From Gnomoniopsis sp. IMI 355080 (lineage: Eukaryota; Ascomycota; Sordariomycetes; Diaporthales; Gnomoniaceae), in the NCBI GenBank assembly GCA_027946555.1, contig JAPEVC010000052.1:1-64000 (forward strand): a stretch of 64,000 nt of DNA, given 5' to 3'. The translations under genes were made by a program, and so were the position numbers. The notes under the pieces are model-generated. The model had not been told where the DNA came from and searched no databases. It saw only the letters and a list, made by a program, of their open reading frames with translations. Numbering within the stretch: position 1 is the first letter of the stretch; every line of letters begins with the position of its first letter. This document shows positions 37,101 to 49,096 of the stretch, in pieces.

Positions 37101-38924
37101 GCGACAACAACCTCGCCCACCCCCTTTGTCAGAATCTCCGTGACGGCCAGTGGGCTCTAGACTACATTATTGGTCGTCTTGATCGGGCTGTCAAGGATGG
37201 TCAATATCCTCGCGTGGAGAAGCCGACAGCCTGGATTCGGGAGCGCTTCGACGCTGTGCGTAAAATTCCCAGCTTCCTCCTCCCGCGCTACTTTGGTCTC
37301 CTTATGCGCGCCGCATACATGGCCGCCTGGGAGCGTGGCATCTCGTTGATGAACGAGAACATCCAGAAGGGTCAGTGGTTCCTGCAAAGCCTGGCCATGG
37401 TCAGCGTGCAGGAAATGGGCAACGTTAAGTCGGCTTCGCTGTATCCGAAGTACCAGGTTCCTTCTTTGGCCGCTGGTCTGCCGCACTTTGCTGTGGAATG
37501 GGCTCGTTGTTGGGGCCGTGATGTCTTCATCTCACTTCGGGGCCTGCTACTTGGTACTGGGCGCTTTGACGAGGCCAAGGAGCACATCAAGGCATTTGGC
37601 AGTGTTCTGAAGCACGGCATGATCCCCAACCTTTTGGCGTCGGGAAACACGCCTCGGTACAACTCTCGTGACTCGATCTGGTTCTACCTGCAAAACGTCC
37701 AGGACTTCACCAAATTAGCCCCTAATGGTCTTGACCTCTTGAAAGAGACGACCAAGAGGCGCTTCCTTCCTTACGACGACACGTGGTTCGACACCGAGGA
37801 TCCCCGTGCCTACTCGACCGAAAGCACCATCGAAGACATCATTCAGGAAGCATTGCAACGCCACGCCGAGGGCATGTCCTTCCGCGAGGCCAACGCTGGG
37901 CCGCAGATTGACTCTCAGATGCGCGACGAGGGTTTCAATATCGAAATCAAGGTTGACTGGGCCAACGGACTCATCTTTGGTGGCAATCAATCCAACTGCG
38001 GCACGTGGATGGACAAGATGGGTGAGAGTGAGCGTGCAGGCTCCAAAGGCGTTCCGGGAACACCCCGCGATGGAGCCGCCGTAGAGATCACAGGTCTATT
38101 GTACAGCACGCTGCGCTGGATTGCTGAGCTCTCTGCGCAGGGCAAATTCAAGTACAACAGCGTGACCAAAGCCGACAAATCCTCCATCACCTTCAAGGAC
38201 TGGGCTGATTTGATCAAAGCCAACTTTGAACGCTGCTACTACGTACCTGCCACTGCCGACGAGGACAAGAACTACGATGTGAACTCGGCTATTGTCAACC
38301 GCCGCGGTATCTACAAAGATCTGTACAAGTCTGGCAAGGAATACGAGGACTACCAACTCCGTCCGAACTTCCCCATCAGCATGACCGTGGCGCCAGATCT
38401 ATTTGAGCCTGCACACGCCATGTCCGCGCTCGTTCTCGCCGACAAGGTCCTCCGCGGCCCCACCGGTATGGCAACACTGGACCCTGCGGATCTGAACTAC
38501 CGTCCGTATTACATCAACAGCGAGGACAGCGAGGACTTTGCTACATCCAAGGGACGGAATTACCACCAGGGTCCGGAGTGGCTGTGGCCTACGGGGTGGT
38601 TTTTGAGAGCGTTATTGAAGTTTGACTTGAAAAGGCGTGGGGATAAGGACGGTGGAGAGGGCAAAACGGAGGCCTTTCAGCAGGTCACGCAGAGGTTGAT
38701 GGGGTGCAAGGGGATGATCCGGGCGAGTCCGTGGGCTGGGCTGGCTGAGTTGACGCAAAAGGATGGGGCGGAGTGTGGAGACTCGGTAAGTCTTAAATTC
38801 ACGATGATCCCTCCATGATGTGACATGTGCTAACATTTCAAACCATTAGTGCCCTACTCAAGCTTGGTCAGCTAGCTGTCTGATTGATCTCTACATGGAC
38901 GCTGCGGAGTACCAGGCGGCGTGA
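34121..38924 (+). CDS. gdb1: Glycogen debranching enzyme, 1549 aa
   Basis: This is a bifunctional cytosolic enzyme that removes glycogen branches: 4-alpha-glucanotransferase in the N-terminal half and amylo-alpha-1,6-glucosidase in the C-terminal half. Three exons (34121-34350, 34441-38785, 38850-38924; introns of 90 and 64 nt) join in phase to 1549 residues. The N-terminal part contains SLWVNIP. The GH13-type transferase shows region II FRIDNCHSTP (nucleophile Asp near 547), region III VVAELFSGSEEMD (acid/base Glu near 577) and region IV THDNETP (Asp near 678). The glucosidase half shows WGRDVFISLRGLLLGTGRF, IFGGNQSNCGTWMDKMGES and GPEWLWPTGWF. The last exon supplies the conserved TQAWSASCLIDLY, so the second intron must be removed. 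The start may instead be Met at 34136 (MVSNEVYQLPL), five codons downstream. Confidence 0.95.
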
Positions 38925-40223
38925 AGAAGAAAGGGACTGAGGAGTAGTTAGCGATGGCCACAGAGTATGTATCGCGTGCATGGGGACCTGAGCATTTTGA
39001 ACTGGGCGTTTGTTCTTAAGGGGGTTAAAAACGGCAAGCATACGGAGCTATAATGGGATTGGATTACATTTAAGGTGTGGCTGAAGAGAAGAGACGGTTT
39101 GTTTGTGTCATTAGGTACTCTGCGGCCGATCTCCTACCACAACAGCATGAGCAGGCATGACGGGGGCAGTGGCAAACTTGAAACGACAAGCCCACAGTTT
39201 GAACGACCTAGAATTGCATTGTAGAGTTTAGGAAGTAATGATATATGAACACTTGCTAATATTGACCATAGTCTCGACTGGCAAAAGTGAGTGAACTAGG
39301 CAAGATCATACGTTAACTTACCTCACAGATCCGATAACACCGAAAAACTTCTAGACTTGCCTCCAGTCCACATAGACTTGTGCAGATCCGGCACTGCAAA
39401 TTTGGCATATCCTCCTATATTCGGGAACATGGCTGTCATAAGCCCATTCTCTACCTGGGCATCTGCGCTTAGTCAGTAGTAATGTGTTGATGAACTGTTT
39501 TCAGTCCGGTGATTCTAGCCTAGTGCATTGACTTTCATTTCATGTTGTTGGTCCCAGTGCGATTTTGATGAGGCCCTGCGTCAACAAAGCCCCGGTGCGT
39601 GCGCGCGTGACACCCCGCGCAGTAAGTAAAAAGCTTGTGTGAAATTAGTATATTGGAAGGGCCAACGCAACGTAGCGCTGCAAGCCTGGATGAGGCTGTA
39701 TGTGTGTATGTGTATGTATGTGGTATGAGAAGAGGTGTTTGGAAATGTTGCGTGTGTCCCCTGCTCTAGAACTTATTAGGCAAGGCGCGATGTTTGTATT
39801 CCGAGGTTCGCCTTACTAGGTGAGTTCCAAAAAGTAATAAATATGCTGGATCGAAAGTTTAATGATGCTTCTGAGGAGCGAAAACAGCACATAGGAGCTG
39901 CTCCTAGGTTTGTGGGTTAGGGCGAGGTTTTGAGCTTGATATTCTTCTCTGGGTACCTAGGTAGGCGGCGGTCTAGCAGGCATTTTGTGTGATTACTCAT
40001 GAGTTCATGAGAAACTGCATATTTGTTTCATAAACTTTTTTCGGTTTTATGCGAGATGCGTATATCAGTGTCCGGCGAGTATCCAAGTACTGTTGTCCGG
40101 CGTGAGTGAAAGCAAGCGTGCCATATAAGGCTACACAGCAATAGCGTCTGTATGATATTGCCCTTTCATTGATATATGGAAAGTATGGTAAGTATACTTT
40201 AGCATGCGTTCAAGCAGTCCATT
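38925..40223. other. Convergent intergenic region
   Basis: No gene is supported. It should hold the 3' ends of the debranching enzyme (+) and the NLR (-). TACCTAGGTA lies at 39954-39963 and a TG/TATG-rich run near 39700-39725. Confidence 0.5.
39954..39963. repeat. Dispersed palindrome TACCTAGGTA
   Basis: Perfect copy between the debranching enzyme and the NLR. Confidence 0.7.
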
Positions 40224-43200
40224 CTAGTAGCTCCGATGGTAGGGGGGGGGGTTGGCTTCTGAGAACTTGATACTCCAGACCCGACCTTGTCCATCTCCTA
40301 TACAGACAGCCCCCGGTATGACGTCGTAGACCATCGGCAGCAGATCATATGGTATATGGAGCACACGTCGACCATTCCATGTGAGCCAATCGTGGTCGTC
40401 AGAAATACCGTAATTGATTTCCTTCAGCGGCTGAAAGGGAGTTGTAGCCTGCGCTGCGGCTGGGGAAAAGGTGTTTGCCAACGAGAAGATGCCCAAGTTT
40501 GTATGGAGAAATGAACCAGTAGAGTCAAACCTTAATCGCAGAAGTGGGATGATACATTTGATCTTTTGGCTCGCCCGTGAGGGCATCGACCGGGAGCCAC
40601 TGCCTACCGAGAAGGTTAAACCTGAGCACTTGATTAGGACGCCGCAACGGAGCTTCCGTATGCAGGTACATCCCTCCATATTCCAAACCCGAATGGGATT
40701 GTCACTCGATCCTGAGGCTAGATATCGGCCATCTGGGGAGAAAGCGACGGAAGTGACCGGACGATCAAGGCCCTCGAGTGTTTGTCTGCAGACACCGCTC
40801 TTTATATCCCAGACCTTGACGGATATGTCTCTCGATCCTGAGGCTAGATATCGGCCATCTGGGGAGAAAGCGACGGAAGTGACCGTACGATCGTGACCCT
40901 CGAGTGTTTGTCTGCAGACACCGCTCTTTATATCCCAGACCTTGACGAATGTGTCTCTCGATCCTGTGGCTATATACTGGCCGTCTGCAGAGAAATAAAT
41001 GCATCTGACACCTTTTCCATGACCTTTGAGTGTCTGCTCACAGGCACCGCTCTCCAAATCCCAAAGCCGAACAGTTTTGTCGACCGCCCTCAAGGCTACA
41101 TATCGGCTGTCTGGCGAAAAAGCAATGTTACAGAGCCTACCATCATTACCATCAAGACTCTGTATGCAGGTGCCTCTGTCTAAATCCCAGACTTCTGTGA
41201 TATAGCCATTGGGCGACTTTGACACTAGAAGTCGGCTGTCTGGCGAGAAGGCGGCGGCATACCCGGAACGGCTTTGTTGAATCGTAGTGGCGAGCGTTTG
41301 TATGCAAGCGCCGCTCTCTGCATCCCAGATGTTGATACTTTTGTCGTTGCCTGAGGCTATATAGCGACCATTTGACGAGAAGATGACCCAATGAATCCTT
41401 TTGACATCGTGATCATCTGGTGGAATACAAGGCATTCGAGCGATCCAGTCCGGTTCGTCCCTTTTGAAGAACTCTCGGATTGAGCTCTGGGCCGGACTGA
41501 AAATCAAGGCTGACGAATATATTTGTAGCGGGTAGTACCTCATAGACGGCGTGTCATACAAGTACCCGACAAAGTCGCACGTATCCTTGAATAGTTGATA
41601 GAATTGGGGCTCCCGTATGGTTGATAATTGGATTAGCATCTTGAGTTGCCCTGCACTGCTGTAAATCCGACCTCTGCGTCATCAGCGAATCGTTAGATTT
41701 GAAAATACTGACTACTGTGTTGCGGAGGTCTGCCGTGCATGCCGTCATATTCTCACGCAACAGCGACAATGCTTCTAGCCAGTAGAGGAGTTTCATTCGC
41801 AAAAACTCGTGAACTTCGTGTTCGAAGCCCTCTAATGATCCAGTCTCCCCAGCTTGTTTCAGATGATGAGTCCAGTATCGGCAAGCGTATCGTATCTCTG
41901 AAGGAAGCCTTTGCTCGATGAGACTCTTGTCAATCCTGTTTATATCCACTGCCGGGTCCTTTAATTCACAGATGTTCCTCTTCAGATGATCTGATTTCAT
42001 CATCAACTCCAAGCAACGTCGTACAATGATTCTATGGCCTTCGATTTCATCGCAGCGAAATGGATTGTCGTCTGTAGAACCGTTTTCCGTAAGAAAGTCG
42101 CGGAAGGAGAGATGAAGTAGTCGGATAGGTTGGTCTTCCCGTTTCGGGACATTGAGAACAGAGTGCAAACGCTGCAGGCGGATCCGAACAGTGCCTTCCG
42201 AAATGTTGAGGAGTTTCCCTATTGTCGCAATGGGCAGTGGGTCAGCTAGAATGAGAATGGTGCCAACTATAAGCTTGAAGTCGAGAAGGGAACTGATTCC
42301 TCAGATGTTCAGAGTTGATTTCGGCGACAATCTGGTCGAGGACCGGCTGGTAAATGCTTTTCAATGTTACATCCTCTGAGTAACGACGACTCATGATTCC
42401 AGCTAAGAGGTCCTTCGGATCCTGGGTGCCACTCGGATTGGCTAAAAACCTGCAAATCGTCGTCGCATGAATGAATAGGGGAGAACACAAGTCAACTAGC
42501 TTTCGCATGTGGGATTTCCCAGGCCAGTCATCAGACAATTCGTGGTCTTCCCTCAGCTTCCGCAACTCGAATTCGAGATAAACCTGGATATCATGCCCAA
42601 CGACATCGGTGGGTACCTCGTGCAGGAATACATCTTTATGGGCGTTCTCTGATGCCCTCTTGAACCTGCGCTGGATGGGAAGCTCTGGGCGACTGGTTAA
42701 AAGGAACCGCAGCCTGATCTGTGGGAATGGTTCGAGCTGCAAGATGAGCTCGATAAGCGATGTGGCATCTTTCTGGTCTTCGCATTCGTCGAGTGCATCC
42801 ACCACAAAAACCAGCGTGCTACTAGCAAGGAGACCAGTCATGGCAGCTTTGGCCAAAGGCTGTCTCAACAGAGTGTTCCACTGATTTTGTAGGGTCTTGC
42901 TTGTTATATCCGGAAACTTGCGCAGAGCTTCCTCGATCTGAGACTTGAGGTCCGGTACCAGTGTGGAGCGAACAAGCTGAGCCACCAAGGAAGGGACAAA
43001 TTTAGCAGCGCCATTGCGATCGAGTTCGCCTTTCTTGAAGAAGAAACTGGCACCAAGAGCCGGAGCATCACCTGAGTTCTGTCCTAGCTCCTCGCAAATA
43101 GTCCTTGATATCGTGCTTTTTCCTGTGCCGGCCATGCCCGAGAGCCAGAAGATTAGGGGCCCGTCTGGACGCTCAACCCAGGCTCGAATGCGCTGGAGCA

Positions 43201-43817
43201 TCTCCACTCTGGTGTTCGGCAGACACTTTGCGCCATGTTGGTTGTCGAAGGAATTGTACGCGGCGCCCTTGACCTCAGGCAGATTCAATGGTGTTGAGTC
43301 CAGCCTCTCTGACACGTGGACGAGAAGTTTTCTGTAGAAATTGATGGTTAGATCCGCGTGAGGAACAATCAGACAGGGACTTGTAAAATACGAACGTCTG
43401 ATCTACTTGAAGTGCAGCTTGCAACATGTCCCTGGATCGAACAATCTTCTTGACGTCCTCCTCGAAGTCGGGCTGCTTGAAATGCCACGTCAGGGCAAAT
43501 TCCCATCTCGTTCGGCGGCTATTGTCGGAAGCTGTGTTGAGTCGCTTCAATATATCCTGCAATGTTTGCTGGCATTGCTGCAACTCTTCATCGAGATTGT
43601 TGGAAGCCTTGAGGTGCGCTTTCTTGTCCTCTAGAAGGCCGCTCAGACTTAACCCAACCTTCATCAGGCTATTGAACTCGTTGGCCCGTTGTTTAGCCTG
43701 CTCAGTCGCTCCGAGAACATCCTTGGTATATTGAAAGATCTCACCGCCTACCTTGGCAGCAAGATCTACCACGCTGAGAGCGCTGGCAGCGGTACCTAGA
43801 GCAGCTGCAGCGGCCAT
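40224..43817 (-). CDS. NACHT-WD40 NLR (HET-E-like STAND protein), with one apparent frameshift
   Basis: This is a fungal NLR-type signalling NTPase of the class that includes heterokaryon-incompatibility protein HET-E. Exons read 43817-43396, 43331-41709 and 41650-40224 (introns of 64 and 58 nt). The N-terminal 140 residues are helical (MAAAAALGTAASALSVVDL onward) and resemble the SesA/HeLo-like helical domains. The NACHT domain has Walker A GMAGTGKST (about 206-214), Walker B LVFVVDALDECED and LLTSRPELPI. After it the frame must shift between about 42291 and 42312 to continue into LIVGTILILADPLPI, RLLHLSFRDFL and PLQIYSSALIFSP; without the shift the frame stops at 42242. No GT-AG intron in phase explains this. 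The C-terminal part has six clear WD40 repeats (about 40600-41420) plus a degenerate end. Single-base error and true inactivation are both possible. An alternative start lies at 43889. Confidence 0.82.
40242..40251. repeat. G10 homopolymer at the NLR C-terminus
   Basis: Ten consecutive G on + encode the Pro run near the end of the NLR. Such tracts are prone to length changes, in the cell and in sequencing. Confidence 0.7.
40705..40956 (-). repeat. Tandem 126-bp WD40 repeat units, nearly identical
   Basis: Units beginning at 40705 and 40831 are spaced exactly 126 bp (42 codons) and differ at only about five positions. The unit starting at 40957 keeps the same period but is more diverged. Each codes for one WD40 repeat (…VTSVAFSPDGRYLASGS… then VKVWDIKSGVCRQTLEG). 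The near-identity indicates recent duplication or gene conversion, as known for HET-E-type NLRs. Confidence 0.85.
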
Positions 43818-44825
43818 GTCTCTCCGGGCAAACGCAAGGTACGGAACGTCCTCAACCTGCGTATAAAGATTTGATGTAAGGAAAGGCAAGAAGAGGCCAA
43901 GAATATTGGAAAGCGGGGTAGATGTAAGCTTGGAATGTATTCCTTTGCACTGCCTGCAGGCTGTGCTGCTTGTGTAACCGTCGACATGATTACCTAGGTA
44001 CCTACTAAGTAATGCAAGTAAACCACAAAGGCATGTCCAGAGACCCTAGTTGCACAGTCCACTCTACAACGTCACACGAACCTGCGTCCTCATATGATAT
44101 GAAGCAGGTTGAGATAAAGAAACAATGATGAGGCTGAAGATGCTTCTAAAACCCAGCGTACAGTACATGCTCTAGGCTTGCAGCTTATAGTGGGGCTGTA
44201 GCCCCCACGGTGTAAAAAACGCTCTGTGTAAGCAGATTTTGAATGAATTAGTATGGCCTATTTGTACGAGGCAAACAGTGCGAGCATCAAAAAGGGCTTG
44301 AGGAACTTAGCAACAGCAATTAATTCTGTCTCCTTCCAGCTGGGTATGAGCTGATAGGCTAAGGGAATTGTAGGCAGGCACGATGGACAGGCCTTCAACG
44401 GATGGTTATTTGAAGGACCAGGCCCTCGGGTTAGAGAGGATACCTAAGTATGTTTTTCTCCTGAACAACATCCTTACTACAGACGAATAACAACCCACGT
44501 TCGTTTCTTTCCTTGTCTATGCTTCACAATCCTGCCACCACAATACAGAGGCGTGAAGGCCGGACTAATTTGTATAAGTAGTATAGCAAAACATCATGTG
44601 AACTTCAGAACTGTGGTAAATGTGCGGTACATATATGAACACCCGCAATCTTTGAAGCCGCCTCGGTCTGACATTGATATTATCCGGTTTCTGGAGGTCT
44701 TTCCTCTGCATGCTTTGATATAGAGAGGAGAATTACGTGTTCAAATGGTCGGTGTTCCGCCTCGTGTGTGCGCTTCTCTTTGAGCAAGATGTTACCTCGA
44801 GCTATCCTCAACCAGGAAACACCGA
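43818..44825. other. Intergenic, upstream of the NLR
   Basis: Nothing coding is supported. It contains TACCTAGGTA at 43991-44000 and the likely promoter of the NLR on the minus strand. Confidence 0.5.
43991..44000. repeat. Dispersed palindrome TACCTAGGTA
   Basis: Perfect copy about 175 bp upstream of the NLR start. Confidence 0.7.
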
Positions 44826-45302
44826 CTACTCCATGGCGAATCTGCAATGACCGGCTTTGCATCCCTCACATAAATGCCTCTGATGCGGACCCTTATCAAC
44901 CCCGTGCGAATGATCAGGCCTGTCCACTACCACACCGTTCCACTTCTTCAGCCAGTAGGAAGTCCTCTCCGCATACGAGCCATCGAGAATAGGCTTGCTC
45001 AACCATTTGCACTCCAGACAGCGTTGGAAATACACCTTTACATTGTATTTCTGGTTCAGGTACATTCTCATAGTGACTGCAATGCTTTTGCTTCCCCAGC
45101 CGCTTGAGTGACAGTTCTTATTGTAGCATCTGAACTTTCCCATGATGTTGGTGTCGTGTTCCTTGACGCATGTGTAAGAGTCGTCGACTTCGTAAAAGTC
45201 AAGCCGAAGATTGGCATCCTCGTCGAGCTGGGACACGCTATCGTGGAGGGTAGGATATAGAGAGGACGCACGCGGCTTTCGATGGGCCTTTTTTGATGTC
45301 AT
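44826..45302 (-). CDS. 3CxxC-type zinc-binding protein, 158 aa
   Basis: Single-exon gene of 158 residues. It shows the ordered cysteine motifs of the 3CxxC zinc-domain family, which in animals includes receptor-transporter proteins: FRCYNKNC (Cys59, Cys64), QRCLECKWLSKP (Cys95, Cys98), then DGSYAER and finally LCEGCKAGHC (Cys145, 148, 153). A short basic disordered N-terminus precedes the domain. No signal peptide or membrane span is present, so it is probably cytosolic or nuclear. The function of the fungal members is not established. The gene is divergent from the MFS transporter, with 1.15 kb between starts. Confidence 0.85.
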   Translation of the reverse strand: MTSKKAHRKPRASSLYPTLHDSVSQLDEDANLRLDFYEVDDSYTCVKEHDTNIMGKFRCYNKNCHSSGWGSKSIAVTMRMYLNQKYNVKVYFQRCLECKWLSKPILDGSYAERTSYWLKKWNGVVVDRPDHSHGVDKGPHQRHLCEGCKAGHCRFAME

Positions 45303-46449
45303 TTTGACCGAAAGGGAATCAGTCTTGCCCAGACGTATCAGGTGTAGGTTTTGATCTGAAGAGGAGAAATAAGGAATTAGGTCAAATTACGGTCATGAGC
45401 GCAGACACATCGACTGTTATTTATGTAATGCGGTTTCAGTACCTAGGTACCTGGATAGGAAGGCCTCCTGCATTGATGCCCTACCTGTGGCACGTACATA
45501 GCCTGGTACCTCGCGCATTTATCAGTATCCTCCAGAGCTTGCGCCAAAGAGTCCATTTAATAGGTAGGATTGTTAGCAATGACGAAACCTTCGGCTTCTC
45601 CTCGCTGCTTAGACTTGTAAGTATGATCCAGCAAGACTTGTCCAGCGCGAACGGCTGCATCATAAATTCTGCAACTACTGCGGCGATGCAAATGTCACTG
45701 ACTGAAGCTTATCGGGCTCTCCTTGAATATAGATGGCCACTAAGATACTTGAACACACCATGTTCGTATTTTGACAGTCTATTTCCATTCCAACCACTCC
45801 TGAGGGTAGCCATTAGCCATCCGAAAGTGGCGTCGAGCCGGCCAACATCAAGTTGCATATCGCAATGAGTTCCACCAAGAGACAGATTTGTTCAAAGATC
45901 CTTGATATTTTGAATAGGCGGCATCATGGTATACTGCCCAGGTGAGTCTCGACTTTGGCCCCCAGCCTTCGACGTTCGCCCTCTGCGCAAGGCAAACGGG
46001 TAAATACCCACCGCAGGCGATTGAAACAAACTTCATGCGAGCAGTATCTGAGCAGTATCCTTTTAATAGAACATTGAGATGGATCAGGCACGGCCTAGGG
46101 GTAAAGGCCGAAATTGAGATACGACATTGGGGTTAACATCACGAGAGACGTCATATCCAGAACGCCTAACTCAGAGAAATCCGTACCAGAGCACCCGAAT
46201 AGTGGCACCTTGTTTCGATCCCTTCATTACGGGTCCACAATGAAGAAGAACATGGCACCCTGCCATTTCATAGTACGTAGCCGTTGAAATCCGCTGGAAC
46301 CAGCACGTGGGCTTCTATTTCCCCTTTGGACTTGCACGACTCAGGAACAATCTCAAGGCCATATACCTAAATAAGTTCAACGATGTCCGTCACATTTTTG
46401 CTTAGATCCTTAATAAAGCAGAGGAGCTGTAGTTCTTTTCGATACGGCG
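45303..46449. other. Divergent intergenic region, one unassigned ORF
   Basis: This 1.15-kb stretch separates the 3CxxC gene and the MFS transporter. An uninterrupted 157-codon frame at 45395-45868 (+) has no recognisable domain; I do not call it a gene. TACCTAGGTA lies at 45440-45449, within that frame. Confidence 0.4.
45440..45449. repeat. Dispersed palindrome TACCTAGGTA
   Basis: Perfect copy about 140 bp upstream of the 3CxxC gene. Confidence 0.7.
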
Positions 46450-48221
46450 ATGGCAACAAATGGCCATGATTCTAGAACTGAAGATGCCTCCAACGACTCG
46501 GCCATTCGTGACTTTGTCGAACTCGGCCTGGCCAAGCATGGACGGCCAGATGCTGCCAATGAAGCCACGCCCTTCGAAAAACATGTACAATACGACGAGC
46601 AATCGGCCGAAGAAATAAACGCAAAACTTGTGAGACAACCTAAAAGTAAAGGTTCGGAATGACCGCAGCTGACAATGTCACAGGTCACTTGGGATGGCCC
46701 AACAGACACATCCAACCCCAAAAACTGGTCTATACGAAAGCGACATGTAGCATGCGTGCTGCTATCCTTCTTCAACGTCGTCGGTCCTCTATCATCGGCC
46801 ATTATTGCACCTGCCCTGCCGACAATGGAAAAAGACTTACACGCATCCGAGACGGTCGGCGTTATGATTCTATCCATCTACATGCTTGCTTTCTCCGTTG
46901 GTCCTCTGATCACTAGTCCACTGAGCGAGATGTATGGTCGAATCATAGTCCTGCAAGGGAGCAACGCATTCTTTTGGGTCTTCAACACCGCCTGCGGCTT
47001 TGCGACGACGCCATGGCAAATGTTGACCTTCCGGTTCTTGTCGGGGCTAGGTGGCTGTGCGGCTCAATCTGTAAGATTCCCGAGGAGGTCCTTGGCCTCT
47101 TTGAAATTCCTTCAGTGGAAGGACCGAGAAGCTTTCTGACCATCATGTGCGCAGATCGGCGGTGCTATCATGGGCGATATGTTCAACCCCCTCGAGCGCG
47201 GCAAGGCCGTTGCGATTTATAGCATTGCGCCCCTGCTAGGACCAGTCCTGGGACCACTCTGCGGCGGCACCTTGACCCAGTTTGCCTCTTGGAAGTGGTG
47301 TTTTTGGGTCATTTCGATCTTGGATGTCTTTGTGCAGATTGCTGGCTTTGCGTTCTTGTCGGAGACATATGCGCCTGTCTTGCTGCGCCGGAAGAAGAAT
47401 CTCTTGGTCAAGGAGACGGGAAACAGAAACCTCGTCACAGAATATGATGGCAATCTGAAGTGGAAAGCTCTGCTGAAGAAGAACATGAAGAGACCCTCCA
47501 ATATGCTACTGACTCAACCAATTGTCCAGATCATGGGAATCTACTCGAGCTACGCGTACGGGTTGGCGTTCATGCTATCAGGTATATCTCTCGTGACCTA
47601 ATGGTGCATCATGTCATGGATATTGAAGATACTAACCTGGTCATAGCGACGATGCCCATGGTCTACGAAGGTGTGTACGATCAACAGCCCGCCATCGCCT
47701 CACTTAACTACCTGCCACCCACCATCGGCGTGATCGTCATGTCGCAAATCAACCAAATAGCCGGAAACTTCATATACAAGCGCCTCATCGCGCGCGCCCC
47801 AGACAAGAAAGCCCAACCGGAATTCCGAGTCCCGCTGCTCTTCCCAGGCACCATCTCTGCCGCGGTCGGGCTGCTGTGGTATGGCTGGAGCGCACAGGCG
47901 AAGCTGCATGTCGTGATGCCGAACGTGGGGACGGTCATACTCACTGCCGGGACGAATGTGTCGTTCTATTGCGTGAATCAGTATTTGATTGACGCGTATG
48001 CGGTGCATGCTGCCAGTGCGCTGGGCGCGGCGACTATTCTCAGGGGCGTGTTTGGCTTTGTCATTCCGCTGATTGCGCCCAAGATGTTTCTACAGCTGGG
48101 ATTTGGCATTGGAAACTCGATCCTGGCTGTCGTTGCGGTCGTTGTTGGGCTCCCCTGTTTTTTCTTGATATGGCGATGGGGATCGGTGCTGCGAGGGAAA
48201 AGTCTCTTTGCGAAGAAGTGA
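46450..48221 (+). CDS. MFS transporter, drug:H+ antiporter (DHA1)-like, 522 aa
   Basis: Four exons (46450-46629, 46684-47070, 47155-47581, 47647-48221; introns of 54, 84 and 65 nt) join in phase to 522 residues. A cytosolic N-terminus leads to the fungal signature DTSNPKNWS just before the first membrane helix. Twelve-helix architecture is visible from the hydrophobic segments, with the motif-A region PLSEMYGRIIVLQG between helices 2 and 3, FRFLSGLGGCAAQS, and a central hydrophilic loop near LRRKKNLLVKE. The second half includes IASLNYLPPTIGV and FYCVNQYLIDAYA. Family members export drugs or secondary metabolites, or carry polyamines, at the plasma membrane; the substrate here is unknown. All three introns are needed, since each single frame stops shortly after its donor site. 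Confidence 0.92.
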
Positions 48222-49096
48222 GATAAGATGAAGCCGTGGATAAGATTCATATAATTCCAGATGGAAGGCGCCCAATTGTTCTTGGGCATTGCATTTTGTC
48301 TTAAGGCACCCTATGTCGGGCCTACTGTAGTCTGTTGGGCATCATAGACAAGGTCAACTTGTAATCAATGTTGCCGTATTGACAACCAATAGTCCCAGCC
48401 ATCAGAGCGGACTGACGAATCCAAGAGCACGATGACGTTCTCCTTTCCATGATCACCCGGTAGAGTCATGTCATACACTGCAGGAGGGAAACACATGTCG
48501 TGGCCAGGATGCAAAATGACAGCAATCTGCCCTTTCGTAACCCCCGAGGTCCTGAACAGGTCACTTTTTTTTCTCCCATGCGTGTATCCATATGGATGTC
48601 TTCAACAAACTTGTATGAAGAACTACCCATGAATTGCCCATGAACTTGATGTTTTGACACAGAATGGAGTTAACAGACTGTAGATCAGAGAGACACGACT
48701 TCGACAGTTCTCTTTACCTAGGTACCTTGCTCATGACATACCGTGACAGGTCGACGCAAGTGACTGTATTTGCAAGATAATTTACCTCTTTAGACCAGTC
48801 TTTCACTCAACATGTTCAATTCTTAAGCCCTTACGTTATAAGTCGTCAAAATAAGCAGAGACGCTTTCTGATACAGCTGACAAGATATATCTCAACATAT
48901 CCTCAAACTTCATCTTCTCTAGCCCTTACAAGTCTTGCGTTGAATCCTTTTATCTACGGGTAGCCGAAACAAGGCCTTCCCAGCCTTTGAGGAGCACCGA
49001 TCCCACTTTGTCAACGAGAGCGAAATGATACCTGCGCTGGATTTTGAGCTCTCAACTTGACCACGGCCGGAGTTTGTTGTTTTAAACGGTTTCACC
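48222..49096. other. Intergenic, nothing coding supported
   Basis: No gene is supported. TACCTAGGTA lies at 48715-48724, about 370 bp before the next start codon. Confidence 0.5.
48715..48724. repeat. Dispersed palindrome TACCTAGGTA
   Basis: Perfect copy in non-coding DNA. Confidence 0.7.

Noticed and set aside
42242..42360. Intron explaining the NLR frame change
   Set aside because: Candidate donors (for example GTAACA or GTCCTC) with nearby AG sites leave the wrong phase and would delete conserved residues.
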